A stretch of DNA of 64,000 nucleotides, from positions 1-64,000 of the forward strand of contig JBKQSP010000068.1 of assembly GCA_052143575.1 (NCBI GenBank). Direction: 5' to 3'. Below the pieces are notes generated by a model. The model did no database searches. It was given only the letters and a program-made list of their open reading frames with translations, and was not told where the DNA came from. Source of the stretch: JAKACA01 sp052143575 (lineage in GTDB: Bacteria; Actinomycetota; Acidimicrobiia; Acidimicrobiales; Bog-793). The stretch's first letter is position 1, and each line of letters opens with the position of its first letter. Shown here piece after piece: positions 16,854 to 24,949 of this stretch. A program made the translations under genes and the position numbers.

Positions 16854-16874
16854 CTTCGCCGCCTTCCCGACTTC
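16842..16874. repeat. Direct duplication of the tRNA-Pro 3' end (att-like)
   Basis: The 16 bp sequence CCGCCTTCCCGACTTC occurs at 16842-16857 (T arm, acceptor stem and 3 flanking bases) and again at 16859-16874, one base apart. Duplication of a tRNA 3' end is what site-specific integration at a tRNA gene leaves behind. The short spacing could instead be slippage. The accessory-looking region begins immediately afterwards, but no integrase gene is visible. Confidence 0.5.
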
Positions 16875-17034
16875 TGCTCCTCCTGCTCAGCGGGATGACT
16901 TCTGCCAGTTCGACTGACTCATCCTCGTTCCGATGCTGATTTCTCACGAAGCAGCCTGCCACCTGCGAAATCGCTTAGCTCGAGTGCTGGGGTGGGCGCT
17001 TCCGCTGGGTTCTCGGCGTGCTCTTCAACGGCCC

Positions 17035-18000
17035 TCACTCAGTCAAGCCGAACCTAACCGCCTGAACCGTGCCCATGCGTTGAGCACTGAGTTCCCAGGA
17101 CCGTCCCTTGTCTTTTGAGTGGAAGAGCTTGCCGTCCCTCGTGCCGAAGGCAACCCGTCCCGCCAGAGCATCAAGGCGGCCGCTGCCAACGTCGAAGTAG
17201 AAAGACTCCGGCAGCCCGGTAGAGCATCTCTCGAGTGGCTGCCCCAAGTTCCCGCGATACAGCGCCGCCTGACTCCCGTCTGGTCCAGTCGCCGCTACCG
17301 CGTAAGCGACCTGGCCGTCGAGCACGGCGGAGAAGACCCGGGGCACCTCTAAGCCTTCCGTCGTCCAGGTCCAGGTCGAACCGGAGTCGACACTCCACCC
17401 AAGTCCAGCATCGCTCGCGACAAGGATCGGTCCGCCAGGGGACACGAAGACGTCGTGGATCAGGTTCTCTGCTGGGAGGACGACGCGCCAGGTTTCGCCT
17501 CTGTTCCCCGAGTGCCAGAGCCCACCGTCGGCCAGGCAGACCAACCAGCAACCGTCGCTCGTAATGCGGAGCGAGCGAACGGCCCGCGTGGCCTCAGCCG
17601 AGCCGGGCGAGCCGTCGCCTTCGCCGGCAGGTTGTGGGGAGCCGACATGGCGGACGTCGGTATTCCCGTCGACCCATGAGACGAGCTCCAGGCCGCCATC
17701 TCCCAGGCCGACGAGCAGCTCGAAGGCATGGCTCAAGCTCAGGTCCCTATGGCCAAGCTGTTCGGCGAGCTCGGTAGACAAATAGCCCTCGCCATCACCA
17801 ATGACGGCCAATGTTCGCGCACCAGCCACGGAAGCAATCGGCTCGCACTCGTACCCGTTCAGCCTCACGATCCGCTCATCATCCAATACTGCGAACCCGT
17901 GCGGCCCGCTCGTGGCCAGAGCGGAAACCGAGACGTCCTGTGCCAGGGAGAAGCTGCGGTCCAGCTCCCAGAGTTGTCGACTCGTTCCAACCAGCAGCAT
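17035..18000 (-). CDS. BNR/sialidase-type beta-propeller protein, function unknown
   Basis: The 321-residue protein has Asp-box (BNR) motifs, S/T-x-D-x-G-x-x-W, in GLWHSGNRGETWRVVLPAE, LGWSVDSGSTWTWTTEG and KLFHSKDKGRSWELSAQ. Such repeats form beta-propellers as in Ycf48-type, Vps10-type and sialidase folds. No signal peptide is evident: the N-terminus is MLLVGTSRQLWELDRSFSLA. No sialidase catalytic arginine triad can be identified, so enzymatic activity is unlikely to be assignable. It stands alone downstream of the tRNA-Pro gene, on the opposite strand, with unrecognised sequence upstream. Confidence 0.7.
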   Translation of the reverse strand: MLLVGTSRQLWELDRSFSLAQDVSVSALATSGPHGFAVLDDERIVRLNGYECEPIASVAGARTLAVIGDGEGYLSTELAEQLGHRDLSLSHAFELLVGLGDGGLELVSWVDGNTDVRHVGSPQPAGEGDGSPGSAEATRAVRSLRITSDGCWLVCLADGGLWHSGNRGETWRVVLPAENLIHDVFVSPGGPILVASDAGLGWSVDSGSTWTWTTEGLEVPRVFSAVLDGQVAYAVAATGPDGSQAALYRGNLGQPLERCSTGLPESFYFDVGSGRLDALAGRVAFGTRDGKLFHSKDKGRSWELSAQRMGTVQAVRFGLTE

Positions 18001-18616
18001 GCGATTCCCTCTGAGATGTCAACAGGGATGCCGACCGGCAATGTAGTGCGCGGTGCACATGCTGGAGGCGGCGAAGCGGGAGCTCCGGCCGGGCAAACAT
18101 CTGATCAGCGCCGAGCCCGCTCGTGCTAGCGCCAAAAGTCCCGCTTCTCGTGCTCTCCCTGCGTGAGCAAGGCAAGCAAGCGGGCTCGCGGCCCGACCAG
18201 CTCCTCATCGATCTGTTGCATGGCAACAGGCGACATGTGGATCGCCCCTGGCAGCGCACGTTGGCGCACGAGATCGATCCTCGACATGGTCGGCGCGTGA
18301 GTGCCGTAGATCGCCTGATGCCCCTGCCGGGCAGCCCGGCCCCCGGCCGCCGTGAGGAGCCTGGAGGAGTCGCAATTGCCGGCTTGTCTGCAGCGCCAGA
18401 TCGACGCCAAGAAGGGTCTGGCCGGCGCCGACGGTGACCGAGGAGTGGACGCCCGGGACGCCTCTTCAGCCCTTAAAGCGCAGGAGAAGACAGCCCGCCG
18501 AGGTCGTGACTGGCACAAGGTGCAAGAATCCGGGTGTCGGACTCCGCCGAGAGGCCAGCGTGGTACGAGATCTTCACGAACCGGCACCCCCCGTGTCGTG
18601 GGCGCCTCCCACGACC
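18001..18616. other. 616 bp without a recognisable gene
   Basis: Open frames exist here on both strands but none has convincing homology or composition. The longest on the minus strand (ending at 18126) has a C-terminal stretch with SPVAMQQIDEELVGPRARLL that looks helical, but its upstream part is an arginine/proline-rich shadow. No clear promoter or repeat is visible. The stretch may be decayed sequence in the accessory region. Confidence 0.4.
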
Positions 18617-19243
18617 ATGAATGGCCGGGCCATGGGTTCGGTGGTTCTCTCCGCCGCGTGCGTCCTCGTCCTCTGGCTCGTGCTGTGGCGGCCGAATACG
18701 CCATATCGCGAGGCGTTTCTGCTCGGGGGTCCCGTGTGCGGCCTCACCGTCGTCCTCGCGATGACGGCTCTCGGTGCCATCAGCCAGTCCCCGGAACCAC
18801 AGGCGGGTACCCGCCTCGCCGTTGTGGGGCTGTCCGTGGGCATGGTGGGCCTCCTCGCGGTGTCGCTGAGCGGAGTGTTTGTGATGACGTTCCTGTCCTT
18901 TGCAACGGCCTCCGTCTCGATACCTCTCGGCACCGCCCTGCTGTTCGGGGGGAACGCAAAACGCCGCAATCCTCACCTGCAGTCATCAAGCCTCGATCTG
19001 CCCCTGCGTGCCCCCGCCAACAGCTCACCGATGGCGGCGCGGCTCGAAGGGTGGCGGCGGCATGGCCCTGTCGTGTCTTCATGGCCTGCGTCGTCGTGGC
19101 CTCTGCCGTGCTGGAGGGTGTCCTCGGGTGGCACCTCACGGGCGTTGGCAACGGCCTCGCTCCCCCGGTCTTCAAGGTGTGGGTGGTGGGCGCCGCTCTC
19201 TTCGGCATCGGCTGGGCGGGCCTCGAGAACCTACGTGGGCTGA
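18617..19243 (+). CDS. Small multi-pass membrane protein, possibly frameshifted
   Basis: From ATG 18617 the first 115 residues contain four hydrophobic segments: SVVLSAACVLVLWLVLW, GPVCGLTVVLAMTALGAI, AVVGLSVGMVGLLAVSLSGV and MTFLSFATASVSIPLGTALL. This pattern suits a small DUF4190-like integral membrane protein. After GGNAKRRNPH the remaining 90 residues turn Ser/Arg/Trp-rich and lose protein-like character. That tail also overlaps the next ORF by 163 bp, which suggests a frameshift or a stop lost by mutation. No good ribosome-binding site precedes the ATG. The function is unknown. Confidence 0.45.
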   Translation: MNGRAMGSVVLSAACVLVLWLVLWRPNTPYREAFLLGGPVCGLTVVLAMTALGAISQSPEPQAGTRLAVVGLSVGMVGLLAVSLSGVFVMTFLSFATASVSIPLGTALLFGGNAKRRNPHLQSSSLDLPLRAPANSSPMAARLEGWRRHGPVVSSWPASSWPLPCWRVSSGGTSRALATASLPRSSRCGWWAPLSSASAGRASRTYVG

Positions 19244-19692
19244 ACGCCGGGGTCCAGCCTTCACACCGAACCTTCCGCTTGTTCACCTGTTGCTGTGCGG
19301 TCGTGGCGCTTGCTGCCGGTGCTTTCACCTGGGCATTCGTACAGCCGCTGCAGGTTCGCTCGTGGGACGGCGAGCTGACAAAGCTGATGCTGTGTTCTGA
19401 GAAGGAAACGGCTGGCTGCCCTCGCACGGCCACGGTCGACGTGCCTGGCCTGGGAGCGGTACCTCGCTCCTCGTTTTACTTTCAAGTCAGTCCTGACTAC
19501 GGCTCCATCACCGTCGATCCTGACAGCGATTTCGGAGCTCGCGGCTACTACTACCAGCCAGGTGCGACGCCGGGGACTCTCGACGTCAACAACACCTGCA
19601 TCCGGCATGTCTACGGACCCTGGTGGGAGTTCGGCTTCGGTGACGAAGGAAACTGCCCGTTCAGCGGCTACAGGCAGATGCTCGGTCCCTGA
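19081..19692 (+). CDS. Hypothetical membrane protein with extracytoplasmic C-terminal domain
   Basis: The 203-residue ORF begins MACVVVASAVLEGVLGW. It has about three hydrophobic segments, including VFKVWVVGAALFGIGWAGL and FTCCCAVVALAAGAFTWAF, followed by about 100 polar residues with an even cysteine content (LMLCSEKETAGCPRT, NNTCIRHVYGPW, DEGNCPFSGY). The cysteine spacing suggests disulfides in a domain outside the membrane. The frame stays open upstream to 18352, but that part looks non-coding. It overlaps the tail of the preceding membrane ORF in another frame; the two could be remnants of one longer gene. Confidence 0.5.
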   Translation: MACVVVASAVLEGVLGWHLTGVGNGLAPPVFKVWVVGAALFGIGWAGLENLRGLNAGVQPSHRTFRLFTCCCAVVALAAGAFTWAFVQPLQVRSWDGELTKLMLCSEKETAGCPRTATVDVPGLGAVPRSSFYFQVSPDYGSITVDPDSDFGARGYYYQPGATPGTLDVNNTCIRHVYGPWWEFGFGDEGNCPFSGYRQMLGP

Positions 19693-19823
19693 GCACGCGA
19701 GCAGTCGGCGGTCCCGTCGCCGTCGAAGACACGAGGCCGGTTGAGCTGACATGCGGCGGCAAGGCAAACTCCAGTACGGGAGTCCGCCGAGACGACGGCC
19801 GTTGCGCGCGCGAAGCTGCCTCC

Positions 19824-20585
19824 GTGTTCGAGCGCTTTACAGACCGGTCAAGGCGAGTTCTCGTTCTCGCTCAAGAGGAGGCACGCCTCCTCAACCACGG
19901 CTTCATCGGCACCGAGCACCTTCTGCTGGGGCTGATCGACGAGGGAGAGGGTCTCGCTGCCAAGGCGCTCGCGTCCCTCGAGATCTCCCTCGCGGCCGTG
20001 CGCGAGGAGGTCCTCAAGACGATCGGGCCGGCGGGCAACGCCCCGACCGGCTCGCCGCCGTTCACTCCGCGAGCCAAGAAGGTCCTCGAGCTCTCGTTGC
20101 GCGAGGCGCTCCAGCTCGGCCACAACTACATCGGGACCGAGCACATACTGCTTGGTCTCGTGCGTGAGGGCGAAGGCGTGGGTGCTCGGGTTCTCGTCAG
20201 TCTCGGTGCCGACCTCGCCAAGGTCCGCCAGCAGGTGATCCAGCAGCTGTCCGGCTACCAGAGCCGTGACCCACAGTCGACCTCGCCAGAGCGCCCGGAG
20301 CTCCGTCTTCAGGTCTCCACGGGTGAGGCGTGGTCCGTCGAGGTCGTGCGCGCCGGGAGAGGGCCGGAAGTCTTCGCCGAGGCCTACGACCGCTTGCAGC
20401 AGCTTGTCTCACAGCTCGGCAGCACGCTCGATGACGACCGCGTGCACGTCACGTCCGTCGACACCGAGGTGGACCCTGGACTTCGCCTCGCCGTCAGACA
20501 CAAACTCGGGCCATCGGTTCAAACCGACGATCCCGCCGATGCTGAGAATCCCGAGGAGAGCGGCGACGGGGGGCTGGAACCGTAG
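19824..20585 (+). CDS. Orphan ClpC-type N-domain protein with novel C-terminal domain
   Basis: Residues 1-148 form a complete double Clp N-domain: MFERFTDRSRRVLVLAQEEA and GFIGTEHLLLGLIDEGEG in the first repeat, then FTPRAKKVLELSLREALQLG and YIGTEHILLGLVREGEGVGA in the second. This is the part of ClpC that binds adaptors and, in Firmicutes, phosphoarginine. No ATPase domain follows. Residues about 165-235 (WSVEVVRAGRGPEVFAEAYD and later DDDRVHVTSVDTEVDPGLRL) form a separate compact domain not recognised here, and the end is acidic. Start GTG 19824. Two broken copies of its 3' half lie at 23301 and 25752. It may act as a ClpC decoy, adaptor or substrate carrier, but that is speculation. Confidence 0.8.
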   Translation: MFERFTDRSRRVLVLAQEEARLLNHGFIGTEHLLLGLIDEGEGLAAKALASLEISLAAVREEVLKTIGPAGNAPTGSPPFTPRAKKVLELSLREALQLGHNYIGTEHILLGLVREGEGVGARVLVSLGADLAKVRQQVIQQLSGYQSRDPQSTSPERPELRLQVSTGEAWSVEVVRAGRGPEVFAEAYDRLQQLVSQLGSTLDDDRVHVTSVDTEVDPGLRLAVRHKLGPSVQTDDPADAENPEESGDGGLEP

Positions 20586-20670
20586 GACGTGCCGTCTGCC
20601 ACCTGGCCATCGGCCTCCAGTCCGGGCCCTTCGGCGTGGCTCGCACAGGCCCGTGAACAGGGAAAACAGT

Positions 20671-21180
20671 TCAAGTGGTGTGGCGCCCCCCGGTGCCTAA
20701 CAGCCTCGGGTGGACGAGCCAGGCGAGCTCGCCGCGTGCAGGCCCGAGATCCTCCCACCTTGCAACGTCGAGCTCGACTCGGGCGAGTGCGCCGGTGGGC
20801 ATCCTCACGCGGCCCCCGCCGATGAGGAGCTCCAGCGTCTCTGACCAGGTTGGTTCGTGGCCGACGATGAGAGCCACCCGAGCCTCTGGAGGCAGGCCTC
20901 GCAACTCGTCGAGCAGCTCAGCCACACCCCCGTACAAGGCGTTGCGGATGCCCACGGGACAGCTCCAACGGCCGGCTTTCATGGCGATCCGGATGGTTTC
21001 CAGGGCCCGTTCGGCCGGTGAGCTCAGCACGTGGTCCGGGAGCTGCCCAGCGTCGGCGAGGAACCTGCCCATGGTGCGGGCGCTCCTACGGCCGCGTCCC
21101 GACAGTGGCCGCACGAGATCGTCCGCTTCGCCTGCGTTCCAATCGGACTTGCCGTGGCGGAACAGGATCAGCGACGGCAT
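20671..21180 (-). CDS. sixA: SixA-type phosphohistidine phosphatase
   Basis: The 169-residue protein belongs to the histidine phosphatase superfamily. It has the RHGK motif in LILFRHGKSDWNAGEADD, the conserved VLSSPAERALET and the second catalytic His in VALIVGHEPTWSETLE. The length matches SixA, which removes phosphate from phosphohistidine on phosphotransfer proteins; other small-molecule or protein phosphoramidate substrates are possible. It is convergent with the orphan Clp N-domain gene (stops 85 bp apart) and upstream on the same strand of nothing recognisable. The ATG at 21180 agrees with the usual family start. Confidence 0.88.
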   Translation of the reverse strand: MPSLILFRHGKSDWNAGEADDLVRPLSGRGRRSARTMGRFLADAGQLPDHVLSSPAERALETIRIAMKAGRWSCPVGIRNALYGGVAELLDELRGLPPEARVALIVGHEPTWSETLELLIGGGRVRMPTGALARVELDVARWEDLGPARGELAWLVHPRLLGTGGRHTT

Positions 21181-21363
21181 CGGCGGCGACGCTCGAGGTG
21201 AAGCAGTTCAGCGACCGATTGGAGGAGGGCTGCGTGATTGTTGACTCGTGCGTCGGCCATCGAACCTGGTTTCCTTCAGGCATCACGCCCGAAACGCTGC
21301 CAGGCTACCGGTCGCTGCTGGGACGTTTCCGCGGGAACGCTCGCGTGGTTGTCCGCGGCTGGC

Positions 21364-23235
21364 TCAGGGCAGCCAGTACGCCCGTGGGTCGCAGCCGAGG
21401 TGGAGCATCACGTGGTTGTGCTGGAGATCGGCCGTCACTCGGGCGAGGGCGCCGCTCGCTTCGCCGAGGAGTGCCCGTCGGCCTGCCGCGACGGCTGCCG
21501 TCGCGGCGAGGTCGTCACTACTCTGTGCCTGCTTTGACCGGAGGCGACCCAGCCGAGCCTGCCGTGGAGGGAAGGGCTTTGGCCGTGCCGGCGTTCCCGC
21601 CGGAAGGCCGCTCAGCTCGACGGCCAGTGCCATCGCCCGTTGCAGCCCCCCGAGCTCATCGACGAGGCCGATAGTGGCCGCATCCGCCCCCGTCCACACT
21701 CGACCCTTGGCGATGTCGAGGACGCTTTCGATCGGCAGCTTCCGGCCTTCGGCTACCCGCCCTGTGAAGACGTCGTAGATGTTGTCGAGCTGCACCTCCG
21801 TCCGCTCACGCTGTGTCTCTGAGTGGGGGCGGTTGACCGAGAAGATCGACGGCTCGGCACCGGTGTGAACCTCGTCGGCCGTCACGTCGAGTTTGGCCTT
21901 GGCCTTGGCCAGCACCGGATGCATGGTGATGACGCCGATCGACCCGGTGATCGTGCCGGGCTGCGCCACGACCCGATCAGCCGCTGTCGCCAGGTAGTAC
22001 CCACCCGATGCGGCCACGGCGCCCATCGACACGACGAGTGGCTTGCCCAGCTCACGGAGCTTCACAAGCTCCCGCCATATGGCGTCTGACGCCACGGCCG
22101 AACCCCCGGGGCTGTCGACCCGGAGGACGAGTGCCTTCACCTTCTTGTCCTTGGCGGCAGCCCGGATCTGAGGGATGAGCCTGTCGGCCGCCAGTATCGG
22201 GCCGCCCCTTAGACCGAAGGGGTTGGTGGTTGAGCGGTGGATCTCACCCACGGCGCGAAGAACGGCGACCGGCACGGCCTTTCCTGACCGCCGCCCCTTG
22301 CCCGCACGCTTCTTGTATGCCGAGAGGTAGAGGAGCTTCGACTTCGGTCCGACCGAAGCCTTCACCGCCGAAACGACCTCGTCGGTGTAGGCCAGCCGGT
22401 CGACGAGGCCGGCGTCGAGCGCCTCGCTCGCCAGCAACGGGGCACTGTCGGCCAACCGGGCCACCCGTTCGGGCGCCAGCTGGCGTGATCGCGCCACACC
22501 GTCCACCTCCCGCTCCCACAGGCTGTCGAGCAGTCGCTGTGACTGCAGGCGGTCGGGGCCGGTGAACTCGCGCTCGGCCAGCTGGTTGGCGGCAGACTTG
22601 AACTCGTACCGAGCCGAGACCTCGAGATCGATCCCGAGGCGGTCCAGCAGGCCCCGGTAGAAGTTGGGTTCGCGTGAGAGCGGTGCCATCCCGAGCATCC
22701 CGGTGGGATGCAGGACGACCTCGTGGCAGGCCGTGGCGAGGTAGTAGGCGGAGTTCGCCGGGCCGCCCTCACCGAAGGAGTCGGTGACGGCGACGGTGGG
22801 TTTGCCTGTCTCCCCAAAGGCGATGACGGCGTCCCGCAGCTCCTCGATGACCGCTCGGGGGGCCGTCTCGAACCGGGGCCGGAGGATGAGACCTCCGACA
22901 CGCTTGTCGCCGGAGGCTCGGTCCAACGAGGCGACCGCGTCGGCGAGCGTCAGCGCCTGGCGCCCCGCCAGCCCGGCCAGCGGGTTGCGACTGGCCACCT
23001 CCGTCGGCGCCGACGGCAGGTCAAGCTCGAGGATCGTGCCGGTGGGGACGCGGATTGCGAGCCGGGTGACGATCGCCGCGGCCAGCAATGACGCCAGCAC
23101 GATCGCCCCGGCGACTTCGGCACTGTCGACCAAATGGCGAACGAACACGCTGATCAATGCCGTCAGCCCGACGACGGCAAGAGCCACCGTTCCGGTGGCG
23201 AGCACGCCTAACGAGAGCCGCCGCAGGTGCTTCAT
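21364..23235 (-). CDS. sppA: Signal peptide peptidase SppA, 67K type
   Basis: The 623-residue protein is a long-form SppA, a membrane-bound serine protease of family S49 that degrades cleaved signal peptides. Two N-terminal transmembrane segments (about 10-32 and 42-60) precede tandem S49 domains. The catalytic Lys is K213 in ARYEFKSAANQL and the Ser is S410 in MGAVAASGGYYLATAADR, positions close to those of E. coli SppA (K209, S409). The ATG at 23235 has GGAGG 7 nt upstream, which decides the start over a longer frame to 23313. It lies between the intact Clp N-domain gene and its first broken copy. Confidence 0.93.
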   Translation of the reverse strand: MKHLRRLSLGVLATGTVALAVVGLTALISVFVRHLVDSAEVAGAIVLASLLAAAIVTRLAIRVPTGTILELDLPSAPTEVASRNPLAGLAGRQALTLADAVASLDRASGDKRVGGLILRPRFETAPRAVIEELRDAVIAFGETGKPTVAVTDSFGEGGPANSAYYLATACHEVVLHPTGMLGMAPLSREPNFYRGLLDRLGIDLEVSARYEFKSAANQLAEREFTGPDRLQSQRLLDSLWEREVDGVARSRQLAPERVARLADSAPLLASEALDAGLVDRLAYTDEVVSAVKASVGPKSKLLYLSAYKKRAGKGRRSGKAVPVAVLRAVGEIHRSTTNPFGLRGGPILAADRLIPQIRAAAKDKKVKALVLRVDSPGGSAVASDAIWRELVKLRELGKPLVVSMGAVAASGGYYLATAADRVVAQPGTITGSIGVITMHPVLAKAKAKLDVTADEVHTGAEPSIFSVNRPHSETQRERTEVQLDNIYDVFTGRVAEGRKLPIESVLDIAKGRVWTGADAATIGLVDELGGLQRAMALAVELSGLPAGTPARPKPFPPRQARLGRLRSKQAQSSDDLAATAAVAAGRRALLGEASGALARVTADLQHNHVMLHLGCDPRAYWLP

Positions 23236-23300
23236 GGTTGTGCCTCCTCCAAGGTCACTGAAGGTACTAGCCAGCGGGAATTTGAGTAACCGTGACCCCT

Positions 23301-23750
23301 GAGGACCGAGCACATGCTGCTGGACCTCGTGCGTGAAGGCGACGGCGTGGGTGCCCGGGTCCTCATCAGCCTCGGTGCCGACCTCGCCACGGTGCGCCAG
23401 CAGGTCATCCAGAGGCTCTCCGGCTACGAGGGCGGCGACCCGCAGTCGATCTCGACCGAACGCCCGAGGCTCCTTCCTCAGGTCCCATCGGCGAGTCGTG
23501 GTCTGTCGAGGTCGTGCGCGCCGCGAAAGGGCCGGACGTCTTCGCCGAGGCCTACGACCGCTTGCGCGAGCTCGTCACTCAGCTCGGCAGCACGCTCGAC
23601 GACGGTCGCATCCGGGTCATGTCCGTTGACACGAACTCGGGCCCTGGGTTTCGGCTCGCCGTCAGCCACTCTCCCGAGCCGTCGGTTGAAAACGACGAGC
23701 CCACCGAGGTCGAGGATCCCGAAGAGGCTGGCGGCGGGGAATCGGACCAC
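23301..23750 (+). pseudogene. Truncated, frameshifted copy of the Clp N-domain gene (copy 2)
   Basis: This stretch aligns with 20134-20585 of the intact Clp N-domain gene at nucleotide level. It begins abruptly at TEHMLLDLVREGDGVGARVL, without the first Clp_N repeat or a start. A single-base deletion in the CAGGTCCCATCGGCGAG region (about 23485) moves the rest into another frame, where RAAKGPDVFAEAYDRLRELV and LDDGRIRVMSVDTNSGPGFR continue. The similarity stops at about 23750, just before cyclase-like sequence. It is a decayed partial duplication with no expected product. Confidence 0.8.
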
Positions 23751-23795
23751 GAGGACAGCGTCCTCCGGTTGCTCGGTCGTGTGTACTTGTCGAGT

Positions 23796-23970
23796 ATGGA
23801 ACCGGACGAATATGCGGCCCTCGGTGTTTACGATCCGTCCACCGGCGACGGCAGAGCACGGTTGGAGTTGCTGGACTCGTCGTGTCCCTCGGCGCTAGCG
23901 CGGAGGAACTGGTCGCCTACCGAGCGAATCTCCCCACACTGTCTGGAATTCTGGCCATCCGCGGGGCCCG
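23796..23970 (+). pseudogene. Frameshifted 5' portion of the adjacent cyclase gene
   Basis: From ATG 23796 one frame reads MEPDEYAALGVYDPSTGDGR and then ARLELLD. A second frame continues with VVSLGASAEELVAYRANLPT and LSGILAIRGAR, ending at a TGA, and a third frame then gives VLTLEEATEQSGLSE, the start of the cyclase ORF. The pieces follow each other in the order expected for one actinobacterial cyclase N-terminus, so at least two single-base deletions have broken the gene. Sequencing error is a possible alternative. Confidence 0.7.
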
Positions 23971-24882
23971 GTGTTGACTCTCGAGGAGGCGACCGAGCAG
24001 TCGGGCTTGAGCGAGCTCGACCTCGTCCGCCTGACCCGGGCAGCGGGCTTCGCGGATCCTGACCCCGGGGCCCGAGTTCTCACGGAGCGATTCGTGGCCC
24101 TTGCTGCCGGAATGAGTGCCGTTGCAACGATATTTGGCGAGGATGCGGGCTATCAGCTGCTGCGAGTGCTGGGATCGTCCATGGCCCGCGTGGCCGACGC
24201 CGTGATCTCGGCCTTCTTGGTCAATGTGGAACCGGCGGCTCAACGCGAGGATCCGTCCGGATTGGCCGTCGCCCGTGCCAACGTGGAGGCAGCCTCGTTG
24301 CTGCCCTTCGTGGCCGCCACCCTTGACGCCCTTTTTCGCCAGCACCTCCTGAGCGCACAACGGGTAGCAGGATCATCCGGTGCCGATCTCGTGGGGTTTG
24401 AGACTCAACACTTGGTCGTCGGGTTCGTCGATCTCGTGGGATTCACCGAGTTGGGGGAGGAGCTCAGTGTGAGGGATCTCGGGGCCATGCTCTCCAACTA
24501 CGAGCGCCTCGCAGCGGATGCGGTCACCGCCGGCGGCGGGCGCGTCATCAAACTGATCGGCGACGAGATCATGTACACGGCGCCGCATGCGGTCCTCGCC
24601 TGCACGATCGCCGTTGACCCGGTCGAGGCGCTCCGCCAGCATGCGGCCATTCCGCCCGTGAGGGCCGGGCTGGCCGGCGGTCAGGTGATTCTCCGCGATG
24701 GCGACGTGTTCGGACCGATCGTGAACCTGGCCGCCCGCGTCGTGAAGGTCGCCCGGCCTGGAGAGGTTGTCGTCACCACTGACGTCGCTTCTGAAGCCGG
24801 TTGGGCGGGCGAGGCCCGCGGGGCGCACACGCTCAAGGGCATTGAGGGTTCCGTCGAGCTGTGCCGACTCCTTCCTCGATGA
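23971..24882 (+). CDS. Class III adenylate/guanylate cyclase, N-terminally truncated
   Basis: The open part encodes 303 residues with a helical N-terminal region (about 1-130) and a class III cyclase domain (about 148-300). The metal-binding aspartates are in VVGFVDLVGFTELGEEL and KLIGDEIMYTAP, the purine-binding Lys in GGRVIKLIGDE, and the transition-state Asn/Arg in DVFGPIVNLAARVVKVA. The catalytic domain thus looks intact. The GTG start is provisional because the original N-terminus lies upstream in two other frames. The fragment could still be made if a start is used near 23971. The next gene, an AAA-type regulator, is clearly decayed. Confidence 0.7.
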   Translation: MLTLEEATEQSGLSELDLVRLTRAAGFADPDPGARVLTERFVALAAGMSAVATIFGEDAGYQLLRVLGSSMARVADAVISAFLVNVEPAAQREDPSGLAVARANVEAASLLPFVAATLDALFRQHLLSAQRVAGSSGADLVGFETQHLVVGFVDLVGFTELGEELSVRDLGAMLSNYERLAADAVTAGGGRVIKLIGDEIMYTAPHAVLACTIAVDPVEALRQHAAIPPVRAGLAGGQVILRDGDVFGPIVNLAARVVKVARPGEVVVTTDVASEAGWAGEARGAHTLKGIEGSVELCRLLPR

Positions 24883-24949
24883 CGACGGCCCTCCACGACG
24901 GCGCACTCAAGGTGGCTGGGACATCGGTCGAGGTTATGTTGAGGGAGGA

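Noticed and set aside
18126..18704. 192-codon minus-strand open frame in the gene-poor stretch
   Set aside because: Only the last 60 residues look protein-like; the rest is Arg/Pro-rich and overlaps the membrane ORF. No family was recognised.
24373..24906. Minus-strand open frame opposite the cyclase
   Set aside because: The plus-strand frame contains all cyclase catalytic residues; the opposite frame has none.
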